DNA of 55,348 nt from Acidobacteriota bacterium (lineage in GTDB: Bacteria > Acidobacteriota > Terriglobia > Bryobacterales > UBA6623). Within the stretch, counting starts at the first letter, position 1. The number at the start of each line of letters is the position of its first letter. Shown here piece by piece: positions 9,081 through 19,154 of this stretch. The stretch covers positions 1 through 55,348 of the forward strand of contig JAQCLD010000015.1 of assembly GCA_027592785.1 (NCBI GenBank), written 5' to 3'. Both the position numbers and the translations under genes were made by a program. Under the pieces are notes generated by a model. That model saw only the letters and a list, made by a program, of their open reading frames with translations. It was not told where the DNA came from and did not search any database.

Positions 9081-10688
9081 ATGAGACCCCATCCCTCGAT
9101 TTCGCGCCGCCAACTCTTGAGTGCAGTCGCCGGAGCGTCGACCGCGGCACTTGCCTATGCGCAAGCGGAAGACCCCTGGGACAGCGGCATTGTCCGCCAC
9201 CTGCTTCCCGGCGTCAGCGACAACAGGTTGCTGCTGAAGGCTAGCTTTCAGCAGCCGCTCTCGGCTCCGCCTACGCTTCGGGCCGGATCAAGGGCCGCCG
9301 CCGGGGTTCGCGCGGACTCGACCGGAGAGTTCTGGTGGTTCGACTTGGCAGGCCTTGAGCCCGACACGTCGTATCAGCTTGAGCTGTTAGGAGCGGGGGG
9401 CGAATCGCTGTGCGCTCCATGGCCGATCTCCACGTTTCCCTCTCCGCAGTCTCGGCCGGATCGCTTCCGATTGCTGGTCTACACCTGCGCAGGCGGCCAC
9501 CCGGCTACGCGCAATCCCGACACAGGAGGCCCCTACTGGGTTTCGATCGAGAACCGGCGAAAGCTGTTGAAGACGGGCCTCTCCTATAGCCCCGACGCCA
9601 TGATTGCGATCGGCGACCACGTCTATTGGGACCTGTTGTCGCCGGTCGGCCGCGTCAACCTGGGTGGCTCCGAGGCGCTGCGAGCATTGGTCGGCGACTT
9701 CAATCGATCCGCGCCCGTCCTGGGTACGACGAACGAAGAAAAGCTGAAGATCGCCGTCACCCCGCAAGTTTGCGACCTCTACGGGACCATGTTTCGTTCC
9801 ACGCCAGTCTTCTTCGTTCAAGACGATCACGACTACTTCGAGAACGACGAAGCAACAGTGGAAATGGTGACTTTCCCGCCGGACGACTTCTCCTTACGTC
9901 TAGCCAGAAGTGCGCAGCGATTGTACTATCCCGAGTTTCTGCCCACAGCCGGGCGGCCTCTTGGTCTGCCCAGTAGTTCGCCGGCCGATCGCGCGAGAGA
10001 CGTTTCGGAATCCTACGGAACGCTGCGCTACGGCAATCTGGCCGAGATCATGATGTATGACTGCAGGCGCCATATAAGCCTAAAGGGCCCGGCTGGAGGC
10101 TTCGTGCCCGATGAGGTGGAGGCCTGGCTGACCAGCCGCATGAAGGCGCAGGAGACGCATCACGTAGTCAATCTTCCGTCGACGCCCATTGGCTGGAGCG
10201 CCGGCAAGTGGGGCGAATGGTATCCGGACCTGTTGCAGCCGAACGGCAAGCTCGGTTTAGAAGTACCCAAGTATTGGTGGCAAGAAGGTTGGCGCTTGCA
10301 GCACAATCGGCTGCTGAAGGCGGCTTCAGCCATGGAGCGCATCCCGCTTTTCTTGAGCGGCGATCTGCACGCAATCGGCGAGGGTCGCATTCATAGCTAC
10401 GGAGATCTGGATCTGAGTCGCAACCCGGTGGCGACGGTGTTGACCGGGCCGATCAGCACGGGCCCCAAGGCTTGGCCTTCGGCATGGCGTGGCACTCCAC
10501 CGCAAACGCCGACGGGGATCGAGATTGAAGAAGGCTTGGCGCCAATTGAGAAGAACGGCTTCACTATCCTCGATTTCACCGAAGATCGAGTGGACGGAAT
10601 GTTCTTCCAGTGGAAGATGGGCGAGCCGGAAGAGCTTCTGGACAATCTCGAGCCATTTCACCGTTTCGCATTCAGTCGACCGGGATGA
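9081..10688 (+). CDS. PhoD-like metallophosphatase, Tat-exported
   Basis: A 535-residue protein starting at the ATG at 9081 with a Tat signal (SISRRQLLSAVAGASTAALA). PhoD-type enzymes are periplasmic phosphodiesterases/phosphomonoesterases using iron and calcium. Metal-site-like motifs are AIGDHVYWD near residue 175, FVQDDHDYFEND near residue 250 and FLSGDLHAIGEG near residue 430, the expected Asp/Asn-His pattern. The open frame extends back to 8991, but that part overlaps the DUF1501 scar and is not needed. The gene stands alone, 51 bp ahead of the nucleoside hydrolase gene in the same direction, and could supply nucleosides from phosphorylated precursors (inference). Confidence 0.82.
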   Translation: MRPHPSISRRQLLSAVAGASTAALAYAQAEDPWDSGIVRHLLPGVSDNRLLLKASFQQPLSAPPTLRAGSRAAAGVRADSTGEFWWFDLAGLEPDTSYQLELLGAGGESLCAPWPISTFPSPQSRPDRFRLLVYTCAGGHPATRNPDTGGPYWVSIENRRKLLKTGLSYSPDAMIAIGDHVYWDLLSPVGRVNLGGSEALRALVGDFNRSAPVLGTTNEEKLKIAVTPQVCDLYGTMFRSTPVFFVQDDHDYFENDEATVEMVTFPPDDFSLRLARSAQRLYYPEFLPTAGRPLGLPSSSPADRARDVSESYGTLRYGNLAEIMMYDCRRHISLKGPAGGFVPDEVEAWLTSRMKAQETHHVVNLPSTPIGWSAGKWGEWYPDLLQPNGKLGLEVPKYWWQEGWRLQHNRLLKAASAMERIPLFLSGDLHAIGEGRIHSYGDLDLSRNPVATVLTGPISTGPKAWPSAWRGTPPQTPTGIEIEEGLAPIEKNGFTILDFTEDRVDGMFFQWKMGEPEELLDNLEPFHRFAFSRPG

Positions 10689-10739
10689 CTCGCGCAACGG
10701 GGGCGCCGCCGCCGATTACCATGTGCTAAATTCGTGGCC

Positions 10740-11738
10740 ATGCCAACTCGCCGTCAGTTCATCCATGCAGCTGCCGCTGGCGCCTTTGTCGCGTCTGCGC
10801 AGGCCCAATCGATTGACCGGGATCGACTGCTCGCGATTCCCCCGTCGGGTCGACTGCGCGTCGTTCTCGACACAGACACTTACAACGAGATCGACGACCA
10901 GTACGCGCTCGCCTACACGTTGCTCTCTCCAGAACGGATGGCACTTGAGGCGATCTACGCCGCGCCGTTTGTCAACGATCGGTCGCCATCCGCAGCCGTG
11001 GGTATGCAGAAGAGCTTCGAAGAGATCCACACGCTGCTCAATTTTTTCCCTGACGTCGACAAGAGCATCGCCCACCTTGGTTCCGACCGCTTCTTCGGGC
11101 GTAAGGACAGACCAGTCGATAGCCCTGCGGCCCGTGACCTAATCGAACGGGCGATGCGGCCCGGCGAAGGCCCGCTCTACGTACTGACCATCGGAGGACC
11201 GGTAAACGTCTCGTCGGCGATCATGATGGAGCCGAAGATCAAAGAGAGAATCGTCGTGGTTTGGCTAGGCGGCACGCCAAGTTATTGGCCTTCTGCGACC
11301 GAGTTCAACCTGCGCCAAGACGTCATCGCTTCACAGGTGCTTTTCGATAGCGGTGTACCTCTCGTCGTGGTCCCGACCAAGAACGTCTCGGAGCACCTGC
11401 GGACTACGGTTCCCGAGTTGGGTCGGCACCTAAGCGGACACTCGCGACTTGGAGACTATCTGTACGGGCAGTTCCTGCAGTACTTCGCGGTGCGCATGAA
11501 CAGACAGCGGCAGAGCGAGCAGTATCCTTGGTCCAAAGTCATCTGGGATATCTCGGCCGTAGCTTGGCTGAACAACCCGGATTGGGTCCCATCCGATATC
11601 GTGCCGAGCCCTGTCCTGACAGACGATATGCATTGGGAAACCGCAGCGGGCCGTCACAACATACGCGTGGCGAACAACGTCAACCGCGATGCAGTATTCA
11701 ACGACGTATTTTCCCGGCTGTCACGTATGGACGGTTAG
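10740..11738 (+). CDS. Nucleoside hydrolase (IUNH family), exported
   Basis: A 332-residue inosine-uridine-type nucleoside N-ribohydrolase, which splits ribonucleosides to base and ribose. The N-terminus has a Tat-like signal (TRRQFIHAAAAGAFVASAQA). The family calcium site is clear: VVLDTDTYNEIDDQYAL at about residue 40. Further family features are YVLTIGGPVNVSSAI and VIWDISAVAWL near the C-terminus. The start is the ATG at 10740; a GTG two codons earlier is possible. It converges on the permease and ribokinase genes 32 bp away. Together these could release ribose outside the cytoplasm, import it and phosphorylate it. Confidence 0.88.
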   Translation: MPTRRQFIHAAAAGAFVASAQAQSIDRDRLLAIPPSGRLRVVLDTDTYNEIDDQYALAYTLLSPERMALEAIYAAPFVNDRSPSAAVGMQKSFEEIHTLLNFFPDVDKSIAHLGSDRFFGRKDRPVDSPAARDLIERAMRPGEGPLYVLTIGGPVNVSSAIMMEPKIKERIVVVWLGGTPSYWPSATEFNLRQDVIASQVLFDSGVPLVVVPTKNVSEHLRTTVPELGRHLSGHSRLGDYLYGQFLQYFAVRMNRQRQSEQYPWSKVIWDISAVAWLNNPDWVPSDIVPSPVLTDDMHWETAAGRHNIRVANNVNRDAVFNDVFSRLSRMDG

Positions 11739-11770
11739 CCGGCACGCCATCCACGTGCGGAACGAGTTCA

Positions 11771-12763
11771 TTAGAGCGTGGCCGCGCCGATCAGAATGAT
11801 GCCAGCTACGTAGGCGGCAACCATTACGGAAAGTAGGCGTCCGGTGCCCTGCGGCGCTGCCTTGAACTCCTTCCAGATGAAGATCCCCCACAACGAAGCC
11901 ACAAGAGCTGCCCCCTGTCCCAAAGCGTATGAAACTGCTGGACCAGCAACACCCGCTGCAAGCAGGTTAAATGCCAGCGCCAAGAGCCATATTGTGCCCC
12001 CGGCGATTCCAGCGGCATGAACTCGAGAAGAGCCTCGGAAGTAGTCCGCATAAGTCAGCTTGCCAACACGCATGAAGACTGAGTTGATCACTAGATTACT
12101 GGCCACCAGCCCCACCGAGAAAAGGAGCAGCGCCGAGTACGGAGTCAGCATCCCTACTTCGATTTCGCCGGAGACAAACGCCGGTGAAATCGATCGGGCA
12201 AGCTGGGGATAGAAGAACCCCATCAGACAGCCGGCCAGTACGGCGAACAGCAATCCGCGCTGACCTGACTTGCCAGTGCGCGGAAGGCGCCGATGGGCCA
12301 TCGACGAAGTAGCCATCGCCGCAAGAATAAGAACGACTCCGGCAAACAGTAGACTCGCATCGCCCTTAGGCGTATCGATGTAGCTGCCGACCGTGCCGAT
12401 GACTAGCGCGAGTCCAACACCAACGGGGAACGCCACCGCCATACCCGCAAGGTCAATCGCGACCACAAGTAGGATGTTGGAGAGATTGAACAGCGCTCCA
12501 CTGGCCAGTGCATAGCCGATCGAACTTGAGTTCGCCTGCTGCAAATTGTCCATCACTCCTGGCCCCACAGGCCCCAGTGTTCCGAGCGTCAGCGCAAGCA
12601 CGAGGCTGCTCAAGCCCACACCAATGGCGTAGTCCCAGTAGTACAGCTCGAAACGCCACTGTTCTCTACCCGCAAGCTTTTGCGTATTTGCCCAGGACCC
12701 CCAACCGAGCATGGTGAGGACACATAGAAAAATGGCAACAGGTGCGGCAGTTACAACGAACAT
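11771..12763 (-). CDS. GRP/ureide-permease-like transporter (DMT superfamily)
   Basis: A 330-residue integral membrane protein with about ten hydrophobic segments and the small-residue pattern of the drug/metabolite transporter superfamily. MLGWGSWANTQKL at the first helix and the YYWDYAIGVGL segment resemble the sugar (GRP) and ureide permease branches. It follows the ribokinase gene by 24 bp on the same strand, so ribose or a nucleoside/base is the likely cargo. That is inferred from context; the substrate cannot be read from the sequence. Confidence 0.75.
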   Translation of the reverse strand: MFVVTAAPVAIFLCVLTMLGWGSWANTQKLAGREQWRFELYYWDYAIGVGLSSLVLALTLGTLGPVGPGVMDNLQQANSSSIGYALASGALFNLSNILLVVAIDLAGMAVAFPVGVGLALVIGTVGSYIDTPKGDASLLFAGVVLILAAMATSSMAHRRLPRTGKSGQRGLLFAVLAGCLMGFFYPQLARSISPAFVSGEIEVGMLTPYSALLLFSVGLVASNLVINSVFMRVGKLTYADYFRGSSRVHAAGIAGGTIWLLALAFNLLAAGVAGPAVSYALGQGAALVASLWGIFIWKEFKAAPQGTGRLLSVMVAAYVAGIILIGAATL

Positions 12764-12787
12764 TTATCAGCTCCCTTTTCGATTTCT

Positions 12788-13714
12788 CTAACGACTCTGC
12801 AGCTGGCGCTCAACTTCCTCACGCGACGGCGCCGAACTTTGAGCGCCGGGTCGCGTCACCGACAGTGCTGCGGCCGCATTCCCAAATTCGACAGCCTCTC
12901 GCAGGGTCGACCCTGTGGCCAGCGCCGCTGCTAGACCGGCATTAAATGTATCGCCGGCGGCAGTCGTATCGATAGGATCGACCTGATACGCTTCGACTGC
13001 GAAGGACTCGTTTCCGTCGGAAACGACGCAGCCAAGATCGCCCATCTTGACGATGGCTGTGCGGACTCCTCGCGCGTGAAGGCCCCGGCAAGCTTCCAAC
13101 CCCTCTTCGAACGTTCGTGGCTGTTGGCTTTCTCGATTGAGAAGTACCGCGCATTCGGCCTGATTCGGGGTTACGATCTCGGCAAGCCTAAGCGTCTCTG
13201 GACTTAACTCGATGGCAGGGGCCGGGTCGAGGATGACGCGGGCGCCCTTTTCGTTCGAAATCTTCAGCAGAGCCTCAACGGCAGCAAACGGAACTTCGAG
13301 CTGACACAAGACAAGTTGATCGGCGGACAGTTTCGGCGCCAGCCCCTCGACCCAAGACGCCGATACGCTCGCGTTGGCGCCAGGAGACAGCAAGATTGAG
13401 TTCTCGCCGTTCGGTAATACGGTGATCGAGGCGCTACCCGTGGCGCGCTCGGACCGTACCACGCCGCCGGAGTCTACTCCGCTGTTTGTCAGGCTCTCTA
13501 GGAGGAGATCGCCAAATACATCCTGTCCAACAGCCCCGAACATGGCGACCTTCGCGCCCAGTCGAGCAGCAGCGCAAGCCTGGTTCGCGCCCTTTCCACC
13601 CGGATAAATGGAGAGGTCGCTTCCCTGCAGCGTCTCACCCGGAGTCGGGAGGCGGTCGGCTTGAATAACAAGGTCGGCGTTGAGGCTCCCGAGCACAAAT
13701 ATCGAGTTAGTCAT
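12788..13714 (-). CDS. rbsK: Ribokinase
   Basis: A 308-residue PfkB-family kinase that phosphorylates D-ribose to ribose 5-phosphate in the cytoplasm. Diagnostic motifs are GSLNADLVIQADRLPTPGET at the N-terminus, YPGGKGANQACAAARLGA (sugar-binding signature) and DTTAAGDTFNAGLAAAL near residue 250 with the catalytic Asp. Length matches RbsK proteins. It is first of a two-gene operon with the transporter. Other PfkB sugar or nucleoside kinases are possible, but the GGKGANQA form and the nucleoside hydrolase next door favour ribokinase. Confidence 0.92.
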   Translation of the reverse strand: MTNSIFVLGSLNADLVIQADRLPTPGETLQGSDLSIYPGGKGANQACAAARLGAKVAMFGAVGQDVFGDLLLESLTNSGVDSGGVVRSERATGSASITVLPNGENSILLSPGANASVSASWVEGLAPKLSADQLVLCQLEVPFAAVEALLKISNEKGARVILDPAPAIELSPETLRLAEIVTPNQAECAVLLNRESQQPRTFEEGLEACRGLHARGVRTAIVKMGDLGCVVSDGNESFAVEAYQVDPIDTTAAGDTFNAGLAAALATGSTLREAVEFGNAAAALSVTRPGAQSSAPSREEVERQLQSR

Positions 13715-13902
13715 CGTTCATGAACCACCCGCGCAATACTACACGAAATTCCCACATCGGTGCACAACACGCCCCAGCACCGCTGGGGCTCTAGAGCGCC
13801 AACGTCGACCAAACACCTACGCGATCGGGCTGTACGATGGCTACCGACTTTCCGATTTAGAGCTTTGGCCTCGTGTATACTGCCCATGTCTGGAAGTTCA
13901 CT

Positions 13903-16383
13903 GTGAAAGTCTCAGCTGATCGGCGCGGATACGGCCGGAGCTTGCTGATCCTGGTACTCGTGCTCGGCTCCGTTGCCGCGCCGCCCTCAATCGCCCAGGT
14001 TCCTTCCGCGGACACTCCCGCCTCCGACGTCGGCGTGTTCGTCGGTCAGTACTGCCTTAGCTGTCACAACCAGACTCTCCAAACTGCGGGCCTGGCGCTC
14101 GACGATTTTGACGTGGCCAACCCAGTGTCCAATGCCGAAGTTTGGGAGCGGGTCATCGCCAAGCTGCGTGCGGGCTCGATGCCGCCCCCTGGATTGCCGC
14201 GGGCTGACGCAGCTTCATACGACGCCGTCGCGGATTCGCTCGAAAGACAAATCGACGATGCCTGGTCGAGGAGTCCCAATCCCGGCAGAGTGAGCGCGGT
14301 TCATCGCCTCAACCGCACCGAATACAACAACGCAATTCGCGACCTGTTCGCTCTTGAACTCGACGTCAAGCCGTTGCTTCCTGGGGACGACACAGCCGAC
14401 GGAAGTTTCGACAACATCGCGGATGTACTCTCCATCTCGACGGCCCATCTGGAGCGCTACATGTCCGTGGCCCGCCAGGTCACACGGCTAGCCGTTGGGC
14501 TTCCGCCTGACCGACCGAGCCTCGAGGAACAAAAAGTTCCCCTTCACGTGTTGCAAGACGACCGGCAGAGCGAAGACCTGCCGCTGGGTTCGCGAGGCGG
14601 CCTTGCCTTTCACTACAACTTTCCCGTCGATGGCGAGTACCTCATACGAGTCCGTCTCCAACGGCAGTATCAGGAATACCTAAAGGGCATGGGCTGGCCG
14701 CAGCGACTCGACGTGCGGCTCGATGGCCGGCTGCTCAAACGGTTCTCCGTCGGAGGCAAGGCCGAAGGCCAGCCGGCCGGCGCCAGCTACGCCGGCGACG
14801 GTGAGCCAGGCTACGCCGGAGATCCCCAATGGGAAGAGTACATGCAGACTGGAGGAGACGCGGGCCTGGAGGTTCGCGTTCCTGTCGAGGCTGGCCCCCG
14901 GGTCGTCGGCGTGACCTTTGTGAGAGAACTCTGGGAACCGGAAGGCCTGCCTCAACCGTTGCAGCGGGGCAGGGTCATCGCGAACGACCAGATCTACATG
15001 GGCTACGCGAATGTCGACTCGGTGCAGATCGGAGGGCCCTATCAGTCCGAAGGACTGGCCACCGACACTCCCAGCCGCCAGGCCATTTTCGTCTGCCATC
15101 CTGACAGTGATCAAGAAGAACGGCCCTGCGCCGTAACGATTCTCAGTCGACTGGCGCGACTTGCCTACCGGCGTACCATAAACGAGGCAGACAAGCACAC
15201 GTTGCTCGATTTCTTCGATCAAGGACGGCGCAACGGCGGAAGTTTCGACAGCGGGATTCAGTTCGCCCTTGAGCGTATGCTGGTCGACCCGGACTTCCTG
15301 CTGCGGGTGCATCGCGCTCCGGCGACTCCGGGGACGTATCCCCTCGGCGATCTTGAGGTGGCCTCGCGGCTGTCCTTTTTCTTATGGAGCAGCATTCCTG
15401 ACGAACGGTTGCTGAGTCTGGCAGAACGGGGCTGGCTCAGCGATCCCGACGTCCTCGAAAGTGAAGCGCGGCGAATGCTGGCCGATCCGCGCGCAACGGA
15501 TGCATTGGTGAGCGATTTTGCGGCCCAGTGGTTGAATCTGCGTCGCATCAAGGAGGTGGTCGTCGACCCCTTGCGCTATCCCAATTACGATGAGAGCCTG
15601 CTGCAGGCGTTCGAGCGCGAAACGGAACTTTTCGTCGCCGATACGCTGCGCCGCGACCGTAGCGTGACCGATCTATTGAACGCTGATTACACCTTCGTGA
15701 ACGAGCGACTGGCGCGTCACTATGGCATCTCGGGGATCTACGGGAGCCGTTTTAGGCGAGTCGATCTTCCGGATCCGAGTCAGCGCGGAGGGCTGCTTGC
15801 GCAGGGCTCCCTGCTTGCGACAACGTCCTACCCGGATCGCACGTCGCCGGTTCTTCGCGGCAAGTGGCTGCTCAATAACATCCTCGGTTTGCAGGCGCCG
15901 CTGCCGCCCCCTGGACTGGACACGAGCCTGGACAACAAGCCCGGCTCCAGAACCGCGTCGATACGCGAACGTTTGGCGCGGCATCGCCAGGACCCCTCTT
16001 GCAACAGCTGCCATGCAGTGATCGACCCGCTGGGATTCGCGCTCGAGAATTTCGACGTCATCGGCGGCTGGCGGACCGTCGATCAATCGGGTAACCCCGT
16101 GGATGTAGCCGGCGCGACGCTGAGTGGCGCCGAGATCAACGGGCTGTCGGGCCTGAGACGGTTCTTGCTCCAGCGCCCCGAGCAGTTCCCGCAAACCGTT
16201 ACGCAAAAGCTCCTGGCATACGCACTCGGACGGATGCTGGACTACCACGATCAGCCCGCGGTCAGGAGCATCGTCCGCGAAGCAGCAGCGGATGACTACA
16301 GTTGGTCGTCCATAATTGTCGGTATCGTTAAGAGCCCGACATTCCTGATGGAGAGAACGGGAACGGTGCGTCAAGCAGACTAG
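13903..16383 (+). CDS. DUF1587-DUF1592-DUF1588-DUF1585 cytochrome c protein (set A)
   Basis: An 826-residue exported protein of the PSD1-type family. A signal peptide covers about residues 10-35. A haem motif CLSCHN opens the cytochrome-like domain, with GSMPPPGLPR downstream; DUF1587 has VHRLNRTEYNNAIRDLF; DUF1592 has ASRLSFFLWSSIPDERLL; DUF1588 has RGGLLAQGSLLATTSYPDRT; DUF1585 lies at the C-terminus after a second haem motif CNSCHAVIDPLGFALENFD. The GTG at 13903 is preferred because GGAAG lies seven bases upstream; a GTG at 13873 is in frame. A DUF1552 gene follows after 14 bp and an ankyrin gene after that, one operon. The enzymatic role is unknown. Confidence 0.9.
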   Translation: MKVSADRRGYGRSLLILVLVLGSVAAPPSIAQVPSADTPASDVGVFVGQYCLSCHNQTLQTAGLALDDFDVANPVSNAEVWERVIAKLRAGSMPPPGLPRADAASYDAVADSLERQIDDAWSRSPNPGRVSAVHRLNRTEYNNAIRDLFALELDVKPLLPGDDTADGSFDNIADVLSISTAHLERYMSVARQVTRLAVGLPPDRPSLEEQKVPLHVLQDDRQSEDLPLGSRGGLAFHYNFPVDGEYLIRVRLQRQYQEYLKGMGWPQRLDVRLDGRLLKRFSVGGKAEGQPAGASYAGDGEPGYAGDPQWEEYMQTGGDAGLEVRVPVEAGPRVVGVTFVRELWEPEGLPQPLQRGRVIANDQIYMGYANVDSVQIGGPYQSEGLATDTPSRQAIFVCHPDSDQEERPCAVTILSRLARLAYRRTINEADKHTLLDFFDQGRRNGGSFDSGIQFALERMLVDPDFLLRVHRAPATPGTYPLGDLEVASRLSFFLWSSIPDERLLSLAERGWLSDPDVLESEARRMLADPRATDALVSDFAAQWLNLRRIKEVVVDPLRYPNYDESLLQAFERETELFVADTLRRDRSVTDLLNADYTFVNERLARHYGISGIYGSRFRRVDLPDPSQRGGLLAQGSLLATTSYPDRTSPVLRGKWLLNNILGLQAPLPPPGLDTSLDNKPGSRTASIRERLARHRQDPSCNSCHAVIDPLGFALENFDVIGGWRTVDQSGNPVDVAGATLSGAEINGLSGLRRFLLQRPEQFPQTVTQKLLAYALGRMLDYHDQPAVRSIVREAAADDYSWSSIIVGIVKSPTFLMERTGTVRQAD

Positions 16384-16397
16384 GAAGGCGACAACAA

Positions 16398-17726
16398 ATG
16401 AACTTCTTACACAAATCGCTATCTCGAAGGACCGCCCTGCGCAGCGTGGGCGCGACCATTGCGTTGCCCTTGCTCGATGCCATGGCGCCCGCTCTCTCCC
16501 GAGCAGCCGTGAAGCCTGCTCATCGGTTTCAGACTTTCTACGTGCCGAACGGGATGGCCATGGAGTACTGGACGCCAGAAGGCGAAGGGAGCGATTTCGA
16601 ACTCTCGCCGATATTGGAACCGTTGGCGCCGTACCGCGATCAGCTCACCGTTCTCTCCGGGCTCAAGGCGAGTTGGAACTACATTCACGCCGGCGCCTCG
16701 GGTTCCTTCCTTACCGGAACGACGCGCGGCGGCACGAACGAGATAGAAATCATCGCCGATGTATCCATGGACCAACTCTTGGCCCGGCGCTTCGCCAAAG
16801 AGACGCAGGTGGCGTCGCTCGAGCTATCGCTGGACGGACCATCCAACGCCGGGGCCTGTACCGGCAAACTCAGCTGCTCCTACACGCACACGATCTCGTG
16901 GCGCAGCGCCGAGCAGCCGTTGCCGATGGAGTGGAACCCGCGCGCGGTGTTCGAGAAGCTCTTCGGCGATAGCGGCAGTACCGAACGATCCGTCCGCGAA
17001 GCCAGATTGCAGGAACACAAGAGCATCTTGGACTCGGTCATGGAGAAACTGGCAGGGCTGAAGCAAGACCTAGGACCAAACGACCAGCTGAGGCTCAACG
17101 AGTACACGGACGCGGTTCGCGACGTCGAGCGGCGTATTCAGAAGGCCGAAGAGCAGCGCGATCTGGAACTGCCGCGAATGGAGCAGCCGCAAGGCATTCC
17201 ACCGATCTTTGAAGATCACCTGGAACTCATGTTGGACCTGCAACTGCTGGCGTTTCAGTCCGATTTGACGCGCGTCGTCAGCTTCATGCTCGGCAAGGAG
17301 CAGAGCGCTCGTCCCTATCCGCAGATTGGCGTGCCCGAGGCGCACCATCCGTTGTCGCATCACGACAATATTCCGGAACTGATTGCGCAGATGTCCAAGA
17401 TCAATCGCTACCACACGGAACTGTTCTCTAAATATTTGGCCAAGCTGCGCGCCACCCCGGACGGCGACGGTTCGCTGCTGGATCACGTGACGATTCTCTA
17501 CGGTTCGGGCATCTCCAACAGTACCCGCCACTCTCCCAACAACCTACCCTTGTTACTGGTCGGCGGCGGGGCGGGAAGCTTGAAGGGCGGACGGCATCTC
17601 AAGTATGCGAACGAACCTTCGATGGCCAACCTGCTGGTGACGTTAATGGACAAAATGGGAGCGCCTGTAGATCACGTGGGCGGCAGCACCGGCGAGTTGC
17701 CGCTGGATTCTCTAGCTGGCGTCTAA
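16398..17726 (+). CDS. DUF1552 family exported protein (set A)
   Basis: A 442-residue DUF1552 (PF07586) protein with a Tat-like N-terminus (SRRTALRSVGATIALPLLDA). Family marks include FYVPNGMAMEYWTPEGEG, LTVLSGLK, RPYPQIGVPEAHHPLSHHDN and LLDHVTILYGSGISN. The family is related to DUF1501/sulfatase-like proteins and is nearly always beside a DUF1592 gene, as here. The function is undetermined; periplasmic export is predicted from the signal. Confidence 0.92.
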   Translation: MNFLHKSLSRRTALRSVGATIALPLLDAMAPALSRAAVKPAHRFQTFYVPNGMAMEYWTPEGEGSDFELSPILEPLAPYRDQLTVLSGLKASWNYIHAGASGSFLTGTTRGGTNEIEIIADVSMDQLLARRFAKETQVASLELSLDGPSNAGACTGKLSCSYTHTISWRSAEQPLPMEWNPRAVFEKLFGDSGSTERSVREARLQEHKSILDSVMEKLAGLKQDLGPNDQLRLNEYTDAVRDVERRIQKAEEQRDLELPRMEQPQGIPPIFEDHLELMLDLQLLAFQSDLTRVVSFMLGKEQSARPYPQIGVPEAHHPLSHHDNIPELIAQMSKINRYHTELFSKYLAKLRATPDGDGSLLDHVTILYGSGISNSTRHSPNNLPLLLVGGGAGSLKGGRHLKYANEPSMANLLVTLMDKMGAPVDHVGGSTGELPLDSLAGV

Positions 17727-17747
17727 CGCAAAGGATCGGCCGCAGCC

Positions 17748-19097
17748 ATGCACGCAGCGTCAATTCGGCAGCATCTAGTTCGCGTAGGTCTCGCAGCCTT
17801 GCTTTGCGCGGTCCATGGGTTCAGCGCTTCGCCGCTCATCGATGCTGCCAAGAACCTAGACAGAGACGCCATACGTTCACTGATTGAAAATGGCGCCGAC
17901 GTCGACGCTGCGGAGGGTGACGGCGCAACTGCCCTAGTGTGGGCCTGTTACCGGGACGACCTAGACAGCGCGGAGATACTGATTCGCGCCGGCGCCGACG
18001 TTAACGCGGCCAATGATCTCGGCGTTACAGCCCTGTGGGCGGCGAGCCAGAATGGGAACGCTGCGATTGTCCGCACCTTGCTGGCCGCGGGGGCTGAACC
18101 GAACAAGGCGCTATTGGCGGGTGAGACGCCGCTCATGGTGGCCTCGCGCTCCGGCTTTCCCGACCTCGTCGAACTGCTTCTCTCCAAGGGCGCCGACCCC
18201 AATGCGCGGGCCACACGGGAGCAGACGGCTCTGATGTGGGCGGCGTCTCAGAGTCACCCCGAGGTCGTTGAAGCGCTGTTGACCCATGGCGCTGACGTTC
18301 GCTTACGGACGGAATCCTGGAGTGAGATGGTGGCTGTGCCTCCGCATGGTTATCCGGGCTACAACCGCCTCATCCCGCACGGCAGCGAAACGGCGCTGCT
18401 CTTCGCGGCGCGTTCCGGCGACCTAACTTCAGCAAAGCTGCTTGTGGCCGGCGGAGCCGATGTAAACGATGTCGATGCCGGGGGAGTGAGCGCTACAGTT
18501 CTTGCCGCGCATTCAGGCTTCGGGGAACTGGTCGAGTTTCTGCTGCAGCAGGGGGCCGACCCCAATCTAGCCCAGGCCGGCTACACGGCTTTGCACATCG
18601 CCATCGTGCGCCGGGACGAGAAGATGGCCCGTGCCTTGGTCTCCCGCGGCGCGGACCCGAATGCTCCGATTCAGGCTTGGACGCCGACGAGGCGTTCCTC
18701 GAAAGATTTGCACTTCCCGCCTCATCTTGTTGGGGCGACTCCTTTCTGGTTGGCCGCTCGCTTTAGCGAGCCTGGCGTCATGCGCTTGTTGGTGGAGCAC
18801 GGGGCCGATCCGTTGTTCGTACACCGCGCAGAGTATGTGACGACGGACGGCCTAAAGTGGCCGCGCCGAATAGAGGAAACGACCGCGCTCATGGCCGCGA
18901 TCGGCATGGGCGGCGGATCCCCATGGGTGCAGGTCGCTCCCGATCAACGCGAGTCGTTGATGCTGGAATCGGTAAAAGCGGCGGTACAGCTTGGCGCCGA
19001 CGTCAATGCCCGTGACCTGAACGGCAAGACCGCGTTGGATGTCGCCGAGGCTCGCAAGTACCAATCAGTCGCAACGTTCCTTTCGAGGGCTCGGTAG
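17748..19097 (+). CDS. Exported ankyrin-repeat protein (set A)
   Basis: A 449-residue protein with a signal peptide (VRVGLAALLCAVHGFSA) and about ten ankyrin repeats with the classic TPLMxA...LLxxGADPN pattern, for example GETPLMVASRSGFPDLVELL and YTALHIAIVRRDEKMARALV. Ankyrin repeats bind proteins. A signal peptide on such a protein is notable because ankyrins are usually cytoplasmic. It is the third gene of a DUF1592-DUF1552-ankyrin operon, and a similar set faces it at 19155-24544. The 57-bp gap to the convergent gene has no strong terminator. Confidence 0.9.
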   Translation: MHAASIRQHLVRVGLAALLCAVHGFSASPLIDAAKNLDRDAIRSLIENGADVDAAEGDGATALVWACYRDDLDSAEILIRAGADVNAANDLGVTALWAASQNGNAAIVRTLLAAGAEPNKALLAGETPLMVASRSGFPDLVELLLSKGADPNARATREQTALMWAASQSHPEVVEALLTHGADVRLRTESWSEMVAVPPHGYPGYNRLIPHGSETALLFAARSGDLTSAKLLVAGGADVNDVDAGGVSATVLAAHSGFGELVEFLLQQGADPNLAQAGYTALHIAIVRRDEKMARALVSRGADPNAPIQAWTPTRRSSKDLHFPPHLVGATPFWLAARFSEPGVMRLLVEHGADPLFVHRAEYVTTDGLKWPRRIEETTALMAAIGMGGGSPWVQVAPDQRESLMLESVKAAVQLGADVNARDLNGKTALDVAEARKYQSVATFLSRAR

Positions 19098-19154
19098 CAG
19101 ACCGGTCTTCTTTCCCTGGGCCCGGGCACTAAACGCTGCGTTTGTACGCGGTCG

